Source: Alphaproteobacteria bacterium (GTDB lineage Bacteria > Pseudomonadota > Alphaproteobacteria > CAAHEQ01 > UBA3637). From it: DNA of 64,000 nucleotides. Below the pieces are notes generated by a model, which made no database searches, was not told the origin of the DNA, and saw nothing but the letters and a program-made list of their open reading frames with translations. The stretch's first letter is position 1; each line of letters opens with the position of its first letter. The DNA lies in NCBI GenBank assembly GCA_017559525.1, contig JAFYRI010000014.1, positions 1 through 64,000 of the forward strand, written 5' to 3'. Positions 36,440 through 44,274 of the stretch are shown here, piece after piece. Position numbers and translations under genes: made by a program.

Positions 36440-37360
36440 CTACATTTCACTTAACAACTGTTTTACATACGTTAAGTTTGCATCTTTAAATTTAGATTGT
36501 TTTAACAACGCATACAATTGACATTGTTCATACAGTGGCAAAGTCCCCGTATCCATCAACATATACTCATCTGTTTTCACAAACATCTCCAATCCATATG
36601 GAGTACCGGCGGCGTCCATATTATCTAAAAATTCATTAACTAAATCGGTATAAATCCATTCTCCAGCAATGGCAGATGATGCCTCCAAAATGCCTGTTTG
36701 TTCATACCTATCCGTTTTAGCCGTTGCTAAATCCATTACTCCTTTGGGCAACACCATCGGAGAATATCCTCCAATAAAACTGGTTGGATTTTTTGGTTTT
36801 TCAATCAAACGACCATCTTGGATAATTGAGTTATTGCTGACATCTTCTTTTTCAACACCGGTAATCAACACTTGTTGTTCGTTTTTCAAAAACTCATCTA
36901 CCAATTTTTTCAAATGAGAGTCTCCATTACCCGTATTCAAAATAATATCATCTGGGAAAATTAACACCCCATGGCGATCAAGAGAAACTCTGTGTGCCAA
37001 CCCTAATACATGAGCCGTTCCCAATGGTTCGGATTGCACAACAAATTTCAAATCTACATCATCTGGCAAGAATGTGGAACGCAACGCATCCGCAATCACC
37101 TCACGACCAGCTTTACGTAATTTCTCCTCTGTTTTTGTATCGGTTTTTAAGGCGTCCTTAAACACTTCAATCACTTCAGCATTAGAACACACTAATGTAA
37201 TATGTCTAGCCCCCATATCAACAATATCTTTTAAAACAATATCAATTAATCGCACATCACCAAAAGGCATTAATGATTTGTGAGCGACAGCTTTGGAGTG
37301 GGGATAATTGCGCGTACTTCTGCCACCACAAGCCACAATAAATTCTATATGATCATACAT
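36440..37360 (-). CDS. GalU-like sugar nucleotidyltransferase
   Basis: A 306-residue Rossmann-type nucleotidyltransferase. The N-terminal nucleotide loop is ACGGRSTRNYPHSKAVAHKSLMPFG, a variant of the GalU loop (G-GTR-P-TKA-PKEMLP). QSEPLGTAHVLGLA and FPDDIIL correspond to the UTP/glucose-1-P active site, and VEKEDVSNNSIIQDGRLIEKPKNP to the middle motif. It probably makes UDP-glucose or a related NDP-sugar; the variant first loop leaves the substrate open. It is a single gene between terminator and promoter regions. Confidence 0.7.
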   Translation of the reverse strand: MYDHIEFIVACGGRSTRNYPHSKAVAHKSLMPFGDVRLIDIVLKDIVDMGARHITLVCSNAEVIEVFKDALKTDTKTEEKLRKAGREVIADALRSTFLPDDVDLKFVVQSEPLGTAHVLGLAHRVSLDRHGVLIFPDDIILNTGNGDSHLKKLVDEFLKNEQQVLITGVEKEDVSNNSIIQDGRLIEKPKNPTSFIGGYSPMVLPKGVMDLATAKTDRYEQTGILEASSAIAGEWIYTDLVNEFLDNMDAAGTPYGLEMFVKTDEYMLMDTGTLPLYEQCQLYALLKQSKFKDANLTYVKQLLSEM

Positions 37361-37447
37361 CGGTTATTCCTTTGTTAAGTTTAAACATAGCATTCATGAT
37401 GCCCCTATAAAACACAAAAGTCAACCAATAAAAGCAAAAGTCCGTAT

Positions 37448-38077
37448 TTATTTAACAATTTGAATGCAAGAATATTGTCGCCCCGGATTTTCGGGTTCTC
37501 TACGATAACTGAAATAATCTGATGATGTATAGGTATCAATATCTATAGCTTCAACGGATTGAATGCCTACTCTGCGAATTCTATGCTTCACATACGCCAA
37601 GAAATCAAAACACTCTTTACCATCTTTTTGAATAAAAAAGTGATATTCTGTGCGTGGAAACAACGCCTTAAAATCATCTGATACTTCAAAACTTTCCAAA
37701 TGCAAACAAGGACCAATAGCAGCATGAATATGTTTTAAATTGGCACCCAATTCCAACATTTTTAAAATTGTATTTTCTATAATGCCCTGAAAGGCCCCTT
37801 TCCATCCAGCATGAACAGCACCAATCACACCATGTATATCATCTGCCAATAAAACCGGTGCACAATCAGCAGTCTTAACTGTTAAATTGATATTTGGACA
37901 TTTGGTTACCAACGCGTCTACTGCCGGCATTGTATCTGTATATTCATCCAACACCAATACATCTGCTGAATGAACTTGTGTCATCAATACAGGGCGTTCG
38001 GCATTTTGAAAATCTTTTGCATTATAAAAGGCGTGTTTTATCCCTGCTAACGTTGATAAATTATACGTTTGTTCCAT
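37448..38077 (-). CDS. pgeF: Purine nucleoside phosphorylase/laccase-domain protein (PgeF/YfiH)
   Basis: The 209-residue protein is of the YfiH family, which has Zn-dependent adenosine/purine nucleoside activities and in E. coli removes a wrong amino acid from the peptidoglycan precursor. The family signatures VKTADCAPVLLAD and GAVHAGWKGAFQGI carry the Cys/His metal ligands; IGPCLHLESFEV is the third block. It overlaps the DUF2062 gene by 17 bp and follows lgt in the same transcript, an arrangement common in alphaproteobacteria. Confidence 0.85.
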   Translation of the reverse strand: MEQTYNLSTLAGIKHAFYNAKDFQNAERPVLMTQVHSADVLVLDEYTDTMPAVDALVTKCPNINLTVKTADCAPVLLADDIHGVIGAVHAGWKGAFQGIIENTILKMLELGANLKHIHAAIGPCLHLESFEVSDDFKALFPRTEYHFFIQKDGKECFDFLAYVKHRIRRVGIQSVEAIDIDTYTSSDYFSYRREPENPGRQYSCIQIVK

Positions 38078-38642
38078 CTAGTAATCCTTTCTTTGCCATT
38101 TTGGCCGTGCGTCTTTTTAATCTAGCTTGTTCAAAGGCATAAGTAAAATAGTATCCCCCAATATATCCCGCAACAGCCCAAGGCAAACATCCAATAGCCA
38201 TAGACAATCCCCAATCTTTTAACAACAATTTAAAAAACAACCCCCATTTTTCCCAAAATGTATATTCGGCCAAAAATGTTTCAGCAATAATAGACTGTAA
38301 ACTATCATATCCACCAATACTATCAAAATTCCCCATCATCAATTGACCTGTTACATAAAACACATAGTATACAGGAACCATTGTAAAGACATTTGTCACC
38401 CATGTCCATGCAAGCCCCAAAGTCAACGAAAAACCACTGGGAGAAAAACGTTTCCATATTATCCATGTCATGAAGACTAACCACATTTGAATACCAACCA
38501 AAGGAGTCATCGCCCATGCCAATCCGACCGCCACACCTTTTGCTTTATATTCTGCTGGTTTAGAAGAGCGCAAAAGTGGTATTAACAAACGAAACTTTAA
38601 CAATCGTCCAATACCTTGAAAAAACGTTCTACTACGAGCCAT
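38061..38642 (-). CDS. DUF2062 membrane protein
   Basis: A 193-residue protein with three or four membrane helices that match DUF2062: SSKPAEYKAKGVAVGLAWAMTPLVGIQMWLV near residues 25-55 and TWVTNVFTMVPVYYVFY near 82. The family has no established function. The C-terminus is basic (KRRTAKMAKKG). It shares one base with the lgt stop and overlaps pgeF, so it is within the lgt-DUF2062-pgeF operon. Confidence 0.8.
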   Translation of the reverse strand: MARSRTFFQGIGRLLKFRLLIPLLRSSKPAEYKAKGVAVGLAWAMTPLVGIQMWLVFMTWIIWKRFSPSGFSLTLGLAWTWVTNVFTMVPVYYVFYVTGQLMMGNFDSIGGYDSLQSIIAETFLAEYTFWEKWGLFFKLLLKDWGLSMAIGCLPWAVAGYIGGYYFTYAFEQARLKRRTAKMAKKGLLDGTNV

Positions 38643-39478
38643 TAAAAATCCTCCTTTAACCGTTTTAATTTTGAACGAGGAGATGTTTTAACCAATATCC
38701 AAACACCAAACAAAATCATTGGAACACATAATAACTGTCCCATGGATAAATCACCCCAAATAAACCCTAAATGTCCATCCGGTTCTCTAAAATATTCCAA
38801 ACCAAAACGGAAAACACCATATAAAATGAAAAACCAAGCCGTAACAAACCCTGTGCGCGCCCGATATTTTTGCCACCACCACCACAGCGCATTTAAAATA
38901 ACAAATAACAAAACACCTTCTGCAAACGCTTCATATAATTGACTGGGATGTCTGGGTAAAGGACCACCACCTGGGAAAACCATTACCCAAGGAACAGAAT
39001 GAGAAACACGTCCAAACAATTCCCCATTTACAAAGTTAGCCAAACGTCCTAAAAACAATCCAATAGGAGCAACACAAACCAAAATATCGCTCATTGCAAA
39101 TGGAGATATTTCCTTATGCCAAGAAAACAACAATGTAGCGACAATCATTCCAATTAAACCACCATGGAAAGACATGCCTCCTTGCCACAAAGCCATTATC
39201 TGTAATGGAAATTCCAAATAATAACTTAAATTATAAAACAGAACATATCCTAAACGCCCCCCTAAAATAATGCCTAAAGTAGCCCATAATAGGAAATCAT
39301 CTATTTTTAAAACAGTAAAAGTACTGTGCGATATGCGCGACATTTTACGTGCCATTAACCACGCAAACAACAACCCAAAAATATAGGCAAGCGAATACCA
39401 TCTGATAATAATCCACCCTAATTGAAAAGCAATTGGATCAATTTCGGGAAAAGTCAGTCCTTGATACATTTTTTCCAT
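38642..39478 (-). CDS. lgt: Prolipoprotein diacylglyceryl transferase
   Basis: Lgt moves diacylglycerol from phosphatidylglycerol to the lipobox Cys of prolipoproteins in the inner membrane. About seven membrane helices and the core block GGMSFHGGLIG (with the essential His), GRLANFVNGELFGR and RHPSQLYEA are seen. The ATG three codons inside (39469) has a better AAGGA spacing than 39478, so the protein is 275-278 residues. Several lipoprotein genes in this window would be its substrates. Confidence 0.95.
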   Translation of the reverse strand: MEKMYQGLTFPEIDPIAFQLGWIIIRWYSLAYIFGLLFAWLMARKMSRISHSTFTVLKIDDFLLWATLGIILGGRLGYVLFYNLSYYLEFPLQIMALWQGGMSFHGGLIGMIVATLLFSWHKEISPFAMSDILVCVAPIGLFLGRLANFVNGELFGRVSHSVPWVMVFPGGGPLPRHPSQLYEAFAEGVLLFVILNALWWWWQKYRARTGFVTAWFFILYGVFRFGLEYFREPDGHLGFIWGDLSMGQLLCVPMILFGVWILVKTSPRSKLKRLKEDF

Positions 39479-39552
39479 CCTTTTTTATGGGTTTAATGTA
39501 TCCAAAATCACTTAAGTTGTCAAGGAAAGAAAAACAAAAGGAAACTAGCAAT

Positions 39553-39741
39553 TTATTTTTTAATACTTTGTGATGTGCAATCAACGTTTCTGATAATACC
39601 CGTCATAAAGTTGTGTTCAACTTGACATTTTTCAACAACAATTTCATCTTTACCAAACGATAAATTTGTCACAAATGGACCAGCTTGAGAACACGCCCCC
39701 AAAACACCACACAATAACATAGCACACAATATTTTTTGCAT
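39553..39741 (-). CDS. Small lipoprotein, 62 residues
   Basis: I start it at ATG 39741, because GGGAGG is 6 nt upstream; the ATG at 39747 is too close. The signal peptide ends in the lipobox LGAC (Cys17), and the mature part is 46 residues, with two more Cys. It is likely anchored in the outer membrane. No family is recognised. The gene stands directly behind the terminator of a ~190-nt structured RNA, which may control it. Confidence 0.7.
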   Translation of the reverse strand: MQKILCAMLLCGVLGACSQAGPFVTNLSFGKDEIVVEKCQVEHNFMTGIIRNVDCTSQSIKK

Positions 39742-39756
39742 CTTCATCCTCCCAAA

Positions 39757-39782
39757 AATAAAAAAGACGCCTGATGAGGGCG
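39757..39782 (-). terminator. Terminator at the 3' end of the structured RNA
   Basis: CGCC (39768-39771) and GGCG (39779-39782) form a short hairpin; the minus strand continues GTC, then a T-rich run, then the lipoprotein ribosome-binding site GGGAGG. The short stem would allow regulated readthrough. Confidence 0.6.
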
Positions 39783-39951
39783 ACTGGAAGTTGAAAGCTA
39801 TACTTTAGGTAATAGTGCAGTATATTCACCGCAACGGTTTATTTTACTGCCTTCCAGTCACATAAGACCAGTTGGCACATAAACGCTCTGGATACCAGAG
39901 CGCCTAAAGTAGAGGCTTTCAAACCTCACGGGAGGAATCACCCGCACCGCA
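39757..39951 (-). ncRNA. Structured RNA/leader of unknown family upstream of the lipoprotein
   Basis: On the minus strand a start point near 39951 follows a strong promoter. Pairings: GCTTTCAA (39915-39922) with TTGAAAGC (39791-39798), CCTAAAGTA (39903-39911) with TACTTTAGG (39801-39809), hairpin CGCTCTGG/CCAGAGCG (39884-39902), TACTGC (39845-39850) with GCAGTA (39817-39822), and CTTCCAGTC (39851-39859) with GACTGGAAG (39782-39790), which would be a pseudoknot across the main stem. TCACCC (39938-39943) can pair with GGGCGA (39778-39783), overlapping the terminator stem. I do not recognise 6S, SRP, tmRNA, RNase P or a known riboswitch. Confidence 0.7.
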
Positions 39952-39956
39952 AAGAT

Positions 39957-39985
39957 ACTATAGCATATGAATACCTACTTGTCCA
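39957..39985 (-). promoter_or_regulatory. Near-consensus promoter of the structured RNA
   Basis: TGGACA (39985-39980) and TATAGT (39962-39957) are 17 bp apart on the minus strand, with a T-rich stretch upstream. Confidence 0.75.
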
Positions 39986-39989
39986 TACA

Positions 39990-40017
39990 AAAAATAAAGG
40001 CCGCCAAAGCGACCTTT
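39990..40017 (-). terminator. Terminator after the DedA/YqaA gene
   Basis: On the minus strand AAAGGTCGC (40017-40009) pairs with GCGGCCTTT (40004-39996) with one G-U wobble, followed by ATTTTTTG. It isolates the structured RNA from the gene upstream. Confidence 0.75.
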
Positions 40018-40079
40018 TATCTTACGAATGCCGTTTCAACATTCATTGCATCAAAAGATTGATAATTCGGATAACACCT

Positions 40080-40679
40080 TTAAACAAATTTGATTAACAC
40101 AAAACCACCAAACAACAACAATAAAAAGACAATTGACAACCATCCAAGATTTTTTTCAATGTATGCCTTCATTGGCGCACCATATTTATACAACAACCAT
40201 GCAACAAGGAAAAATCTGAGCCCTCTAGAAATAACACTGGCAATAGTAAACACCCCAAAATCAAGATGTGTTACACCACTGGCAATTGTGACAATTTTAT
40301 ATGGGAACGGTGTTAAACCCGCACCAAACACAATCCAAGAACCCCACTCATTATAATATCCGCAAAATTGTTCAAATTGCGCACGATAATGATAAAAATC
40401 TAAGACCTTTACACCAACAGAATCATATAAAAACCATCCAATACCATAACCAAACCATCCCCCAACAACACTGGCCAACGTCGTATAGAAAGCTATTTTA
40501 AAGGCCTCTGTTCTACGCGCCAAAATCAATGGGATTAACAACAAATCTGGCGGAATTGGAAAAAAAGAACTTTCCATAAATGAAATAACAATCAACGCTG
40601 TTAATGCATAAGGTCCTGACACCAACCCCATACACCAATCATAAATGGATTTCATCATTTTATCCCAATATTTTTTCAT
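40080..40679 (-). CDS. DedA/YqaA family membrane protein
   Basis: A ~200-residue inner-membrane protein with SNARE-associated (DedA-like) topology: FMESSFFPIPPDLLLIPLIL near the N-terminus, GGWFGYGIGWFLYD, and FGAGLTPFPYKIVTIASG, the re-entrant glycine-rich motif typical of YqaA. DedA proteins help to flip undecaprenyl phosphate and other lipids; substrate here is not known. ATG 40679 has GGAA 8-9 nt upstream and is preferred over 40688. The strong divergent promoter for the 40746 gene lies at its start. Confidence 0.78.
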   Translation of the reverse strand: MKKYWDKMMKSIYDWCMGLVSGPYALTALIVISFMESSFFPIPPDLLLIPLILARRTEAFKIAFYTTLASVVGGWFGYGIGWFLYDSVGVKVLDFYHYRAQFEQFCGYYNEWGSWIVFGAGLTPFPYKIVTIASGVTHLDFGVFTIASVISRGLRFFLVAWLLYKYGAPMKAYIEKNLGWLSIVFLLLLFGGFVLIKFV

Positions 40680-40681
40680 GT

Positions 40682-40710
40682 TTGACATTCCTTTTTATAA
40701 ATACTATAAT
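40682..40710 (+). promoter_or_regulatory. Perfect consensus promoter of the glycine-zipper lipoprotein
   Basis: TTGACA (40682-40687) and TATAAT (40705-40710) are 17 bp apart, 36 bp before the ATG at 40746. Such a match predicts strong constitutive sigma-70 expression. Confidence 0.85.
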
Positions 40711-40745
40711 AACCGAAGTTATAACTATTTTATGAGGTAAAATCA

Positions 40746-41201
40746 ATGAAAAAAATCTTTTTAGCTATTTTGTTAGCTTGTGGATTAACCGCTTGTGGCA
40801 TTGGGGACACAAACACAACTTATGAACGTTCTTCAATCGGACAACAAGGATCCGTTTCCTATGGTACAATTATCAGCATGAGTGTTATCAACACAGCTGG
40901 CACAGACTCGGTTGGTACATTAGGTGGCGCCATCGCCGGAGGTGCAGCTGGTTCTATGATTGGTGGTAATACAGCCGTTAACATTATTGGCGGTGTTGGT
41001 GGTGCTATCTTAGGAGGTATGGTTGGCAGCGCAACTGAAAAATCATTAACCAAAGACAACGCAATGGAATTCATTGTTCAAAAACAAAATGGACAAGTTA
41101 TTGCCGTTGTTCAATCCAATGAATTAAATTTGCGTGTTGGTGATCCCGTGATGTTAATCTCAACCGGTGGAACAACACGCATTCGTGCGCGCATGTATTA
41201 A
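40746..41201 (+). CDS. Glycine-zipper outer-membrane lipoprotein (SlyB/Pcp-like)
   Basis: The 151-residue protein has a lipobox (LACGLTACG; Cys near 17-19) and, after a Ser/Thr-rich stretch, a glycine zipper GTLGGAIAGGAAGSMIGG plus IIGGVGGAILGGMVGS, which would insert as a tight helical hairpin. The C-terminal domain (MEFIVQKQNGQVIAVVQ; RVGDPVMLIS) matches the SlyB/Pcp/17-kDa antigen family. It is probably abundant in the outer membrane. Its promoter is a perfect consensus and a terminator follows, so it is monocistronic. Confidence 0.85.
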   Translation: MKKIFLAILLACGLTACGIGDTNTTYERSSIGQQGSVSYGTIISMSVINTAGTDSVGTLGGAIAGGAAGSMIGGNTAVNIIGGVGGAILGGMVGSATEKSLTKDNAMEFIVQKQNGQVIAVVQSNELNLRVGDPVMLISTGGTTRIRARMY

Positions 41202-41218
41202 GATTTTATCAATTTTTC

Positions 41219-41249
41219 AAAGCCTTCCTTTAATGGGGGGCTTTTTTTT
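41219..41249 (+). terminator. Intrinsic terminator after the glycine-zipper lipoprotein gene
   Basis: AAAGCCTTCC (41219-41228) pairs with GGGGGGCTTT (41235-41244) with two G-U wobbles, followed by a T8 run. Confidence 0.85.
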
Positions 41250-41250
41250 G

Positions 41251-41279
41251 TTGACAACCTCTTCTTTTGTTTGTATGAA
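41251..41279 (+). promoter_or_regulatory. Putative promoter of the SPFH operon
   Basis: TTGACA (41251-41256) and TATGAA (41274-41279), 17 bp apart, directly after the preceding terminator and 25 bp before ATG 41304. Confidence 0.6.
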
Positions 41280-41303
41280 CAAGATATAGAAAAGGAGTCA
41301 AAA

Positions 41304-41474
41304 ATGCATTTAAGTATCTTTTTAGTTATCGTCTGTACTTTAGCTGCTTTATGGTTTGTGGCCGGTACTTATAAAAAAGTAAACAGCAAAATTACAATTG
41401 ATGATGCCGTTGATGAATACAATGATAAAAAAACACAAGAAAAAGCACAAAAAATCAAGAAAGGAAAAAAATAA
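41304..41474 (+). CDS. Small single-pass membrane protein
   Basis: I choose ATG 41304, with AAGGAG 8 nt upstream, giving 56 residues. One N-terminal membrane helix (3-21) is followed by a charged, Lys-rich cytoplasmic tail (EKAQKIKKGKK). Its stop overlaps the ATG of the SPFH gene by one base (TAATG), so it is translated together with it and may be its partner. No family is recognised. Confidence 0.65.
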   Translation: MHLSIFLVIVCTLAALWFVAGTYKKVNSKITIDDAVDEYNDKKTQEKAQKIKKGKK

Positions 41475-42640
41475 TGAAAAAAATTCTATTAGCTGCAACA
41501 GCTGTTATTTTTGTTGGTTTTGTTGCTAGTTTTTCCGGGAAATTAGTAGAAACAAACACCTTTGGTAATTACCAAGTAAAACAAGCCGCCATTACCGGTG
41601 ACATTTCCATTCATGATGAACCAGGCCTTTATTGGCAAGGTTTCGGTTCCATTACAACCTATCCAATTTCCGAAGATTTAGATTTTGAAGATGCTGGAAT
41701 TGAAGTGCGCTTTAATGATGGTTCTGTTGCAAAAGTAAAAGGTACTGTAAAATTCAAATTATCTTTAAAACCAGAAATCCAAAAAGTATTACATCGTGAT
41801 TATGCTGGATTCCAAAATGTTGTTACAGACTTAATTCAAAAGAATGTTCAAGAAGCGTTAGGCAATACCGCAACATTAATGGTAGCTGAAGATTCTTATT
41901 CCGCCAGACGTGCTGAATTTTCAGATATTGCAAAACGCCAATTAGAACAAGGTATTTTTAGAACAGAAACAAAAAATATTGACTCTATTGACGAAAACGG
42001 AACAAAATTTAAAAAACGCGTTATTGAAGTTGTAGAAGATGAACATGGCAATCCAATCGTTCAAAAAGAATCCTTATTAAAACGTTATGAAATTGAAATT
42101 TTGCAATTTGTTGTAAATGACTTTGAATACGATTCAAAAATCAACGAATTGATTGCGAAGAAAAAAGAAGCCGAACAAATCAAAGTCGTGGCTGCAGCTA
42201 ATGCTGAAAAAGCCAAACAAGATGCTTTGACTGCAGAAGCTGAAGGCAGTGCCGCCATTGCCAAAGCAAAAGCCGAAGCTGAAGTGTTAAAAATGACTGA
42301 AGTGGTGGAAGCTCAAAAACGTGCTGAAGTTGCTAAATTAGAAGCCGAACGTGCAAAATATGAAGCCATGAAAATTAAAGAACAAGGTGAAGCAGAAGCT
42401 TATGCCAACAAATTAAAAGTACAAGCTGGTTTAACACCATTAGAAGAAGCCATGATTGAAAAAGAAACACAAATCGGCGTGGCCGCAGAACTTGCTAAAG
42501 TTCAATTCCCACAAACAATGGTTATTTCCGGTGGTTCTGGCACAAATGGTGGTGTAAATCCATTTGACGCCGTTGGTTTAAAGGCTTTGTATGATTTATC
42601 AAAACAAATGTCAAACAACCCATATGGAAGTAGCAGATAA
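41474..42640 (+). CDS. SPFH/band-7 domain protein
   Basis: The 388-residue protein starts with a membrane anchor (3-20), a band-7 domain from about residue 25 to 225, and a long Ala/Glu/Lys coiled coil (about 225-325), then a glycine-rich tail (SGGSGTNGG). It resembles stomatin/prohibitin/HflK-type scaffolds that form membrane microdomains. It is not clearly HflK or HflC. It is coupled to the small membrane protein upstream. Its role is inferred only from the fold. Confidence 0.75.
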   Translation: MKKILLAATAVIFVGFVASFSGKLVETNTFGNYQVKQAAITGDISIHDEPGLYWQGFGSITTYPISEDLDFEDAGIEVRFNDGSVAKVKGTVKFKLSLKPEIQKVLHRDYAGFQNVVTDLIQKNVQEALGNTATLMVAEDSYSARRAEFSDIAKRQLEQGIFRTETKNIDSIDENGTKFKKRVIEVVEDEHGNPIVQKESLLKRYEIEILQFVVNDFEYDSKINELIAKKKEAEQIKVVAAANAEKAKQDALTAEAEGSAAIAKAKAEAEVLKMTEVVEAQKRAEVAKLEAERAKYEAMKIKEQGEAEAYANKLKVQAGLTPLEEAMIEKETQIGVAAELAKVQFPQTMVISGGSGTNGGVNPFDAVGLKALYDLSKQMSNNPYGSSR

Positions 42641-42660
42641 ACATTAAGCTGTACACAAAA

Positions 42661-42689
42661 AACCTTGGATAAATTATCCAAGGTTTTTT
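42661..42689. terminator. Bidirectional terminator between the SPFH gene and rlmH
   Basis: AACCTTGGATAA (42661-42672) is complementary to TTATCCAAGGTT (42674-42685), followed by T on the plus strand; a run of A precedes it. Confidence 0.85.
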
Positions 42690-42750
42690 ATTTATATTTC
42701 GTTGAATAAGTTAATCCATATTCAAAAAAGGGGGAAAATATCTGGTGCAT

Positions 42751-43218
42751 CTAATCTTTATGATACGGATGACCATCTAAAATTGTTTTGGCACGATAAA
42801 TTTGTTCTGCTAACACCACGCGCATTAACATATGTGGCAATGTCATACGTCCAAAAGACAACTTCAAATCAGCGCGCTGTCTTAAATGTTCGGAATGCCC
42901 GTTTGCACCGCCGATTAAAAAAGCAACCGTACCTATACCGCCATCTTGCCACACACGCATGCGTTCGGCCAACTGACGAGAAGACAATGTTTCACCCCGT
43001 TCATCTAACACGACAATTTTTGTATCGTTTGGCAAAGCTCTCAATAACAAATCCGACTCGGCTACCTTTAATTCATCAACAGGTAGAACACGTTTTTCTT
43101 CCACCTCTTTAACTTCAACAGACCATCTGGTTTTGCTGATATAATCGTTTATCAAAGCCTCCTCTGGGCTTTTTTTCTTCATTTTTCCAACGGCACCAAT
43201 TACAATTTTCATTGACAT
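42751..43218 (-). CDS. rlmH: 23S rRNA pseudouridine-1915 N3-methyltransferase
   Basis: RlmH methylates pseudouridine 1915 in helix 69 on the assembled 70S ribosome. It has the usual 155 residues, the knot elements IVVLDERGETLSSRQLAE and VAFLIGGANGHSEHLRQRA, and the C-terminal LPHMLMRVVLAEQIYRA and YHKD. The start may be 43218 or two codons later (43212). It overlaps the cdd gene by 10 bp, so it is last in the mla-radA-cvpA-cdd block. Confidence 0.95.
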   Translation of the reverse strand: MSMKIVIGAVGKMKKKSPEEALINDYISKTRWSVEVKEVEEKRVLPVDELKVAESDLLLRALPNDTKIVVLDERGETLSSRQLAERMRVWQDGGIGTVAFLIGGANGHSEHLRQRADLKLSFGRMTLPHMLMRVVLAEQIYRAKTILDGHPYHKD

Positions 43219-43622
43219 TTCTTTTCATATTTAACAGGCAATAAATCGCCAATTTTTCGAACATCATATCCTTGTGCATTGTCTGCTGGCACCACAACCA
43301 ACGTATTTTCATCACCATAGTCCGCAATAAATTCACGACATCTACCACACGGAGAAACCAAATAAGCTTCTTTATCCCGAGCCACTGCAATCAATTTAAT
43401 TTTCATATCTTCTTCAGCCATCACGGCATGAGCAATTGCCGATGTTTCAGCACACATCGCAACAGATGGCTGAGTCGTTCCCAAATTTAATCCAGTATAT
43501 AAATGCCCATTTTGTGTTAACAATGCCGCCGCTACCACAAAGTGATGTCCATCCTTTTGATACCGTTTTTTAATTAAATCCCGAGCAGCTTGAATAACTT
43601 GTTTGACATGTTCTTGTTCCAT
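43209..43622 (-). CDS. cdd: Cytidine deaminase-like protein
   Basis: A 137-residue zinc deaminase of the CDA fold. CAETSAI supplies a Zn Cys and the catalytic Glu, and PCGRCREF supplies the other two Zn Cys. It would deaminate cytidine or deoxycytidine in pyrimidine salvage. The N-terminus is helical as in small tetrameric CDAs. It overlaps rlmH and is one base off the cvpA stop, so it is co-translated. Confidence 0.85.
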   Translation of the reverse strand: MEQEHVKQVIQAARDLIKKRYQKDGHHFVVAAALLTQNGHLYTGLNLGTTQPSVAMCAETSAIAHAVMAEEDMKIKLIAVARDKEAYLVSPCGRCREFIADYGDENTLVVVPADNAQGYDVRKIGDLLPVKYEKKCQ

Positions 43623-43623
43623 C

Positions 43624-44274
43624 TTAGTTTACCTCTTTAATCAATGCATCTAAAGAATCGCGGGCCTCCTCTTTATACTCAACAATATCTTCTTTTATTT
43701 CTTCGGCCCCTTGTGTTACTTCTTTTTCAATTTCTTCACCGATTTTTTTAATTTGTTTTTCCTTTAGTGCCCCTTGTTCATAAGATTTAATATCTTGCTT
43801 GATTGTTTCCGGAATGAATTTTTCCAAAACACTCGCTGATTGTTGGATATAATAAACACTAATATTTTCTTCTTCAGCTGTTAATAACTGTTTAGAAGAA
43901 AAAACCATAGAAGCTCCGATATAAACAACGCCAATTAATAACCATGCTCGAAAAACACCAAACAACAATCCCAAAATACGATCCAATCCACTTAGGGAAC
44001 TTTCACGTAATTTTGATGTAATGCCCGCATTTAACAATGTCATAAATACCAATACACCAATCGCCACTAATGTCGCCCCAACAATGCCCGCAATAACTTC
44101 GTTATCTATCACTTTTCCCATTAAAGGTTGCATCAAAGAATAACTATACAATCCTGCAATACCTGCCACAATCCACGAAGTAATTCCCAATAACTCACGC
44201 ACCAAACCACGATACAACGCAAAAATAACCGATAAAAATACGGTGATAATAACTAAGATATCAACAACACCCAT
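43624..44274 (-). CDS. cvpA: CvpA family membrane protein
   Basis: A 216-residue protein whose first ~125 residues hold four membrane helices and the CvpA motifs YRGLVRELLGITSWIVAG and LSGLDRILGLLFGVFRAWLL. The remaining ~90 residues are Glu/Lys-rich and likely a cytoplasmic coil. CvpA is needed for colicin V export in E. coli and for growth under bile stress in some enterics; its molecular role is unknown. It shares one base with the radA stop. Confidence 0.85.
   Translation of the reverse strand: MGVVDILVIITVFLSVIFALYRGLVRELLGITSWIVAGIAGLYSYSLMQPLMGKVIDNEVIAGIVGATLVAIGVLVFMTLLNAGITSKLRESSLSGLDRILGLLFGVFRAWLLIGVVYIGASMVFSSKQLLTAEEENISVYYIQQSASVLEKFIPETIKQDIKSYEQGALKEKQIKKIGEEIEKEVTQGAEEIKEDIVEYKEEARDSLDALIKEVN

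Noticed and set aside
39766-39798. Plus-strand CTGATGAG followed by GAAA, resembling a hammerhead ribozyme core
   Set aside because: No helix II fits between the two boxes and no cleavage-site strand or stem I partner was found. The promoter and terminator show that the RNA is on the other strand.
42702-43112. Plus-strand open frame opposite rlmH
   Set aside because: It is a shadow of the conserved rlmH frame with no ribosome-binding site or recognisable domain. Many similar long opposite-strand frames across pnp, infB, nusA, ftsK and thrS were rejected for the same reason.
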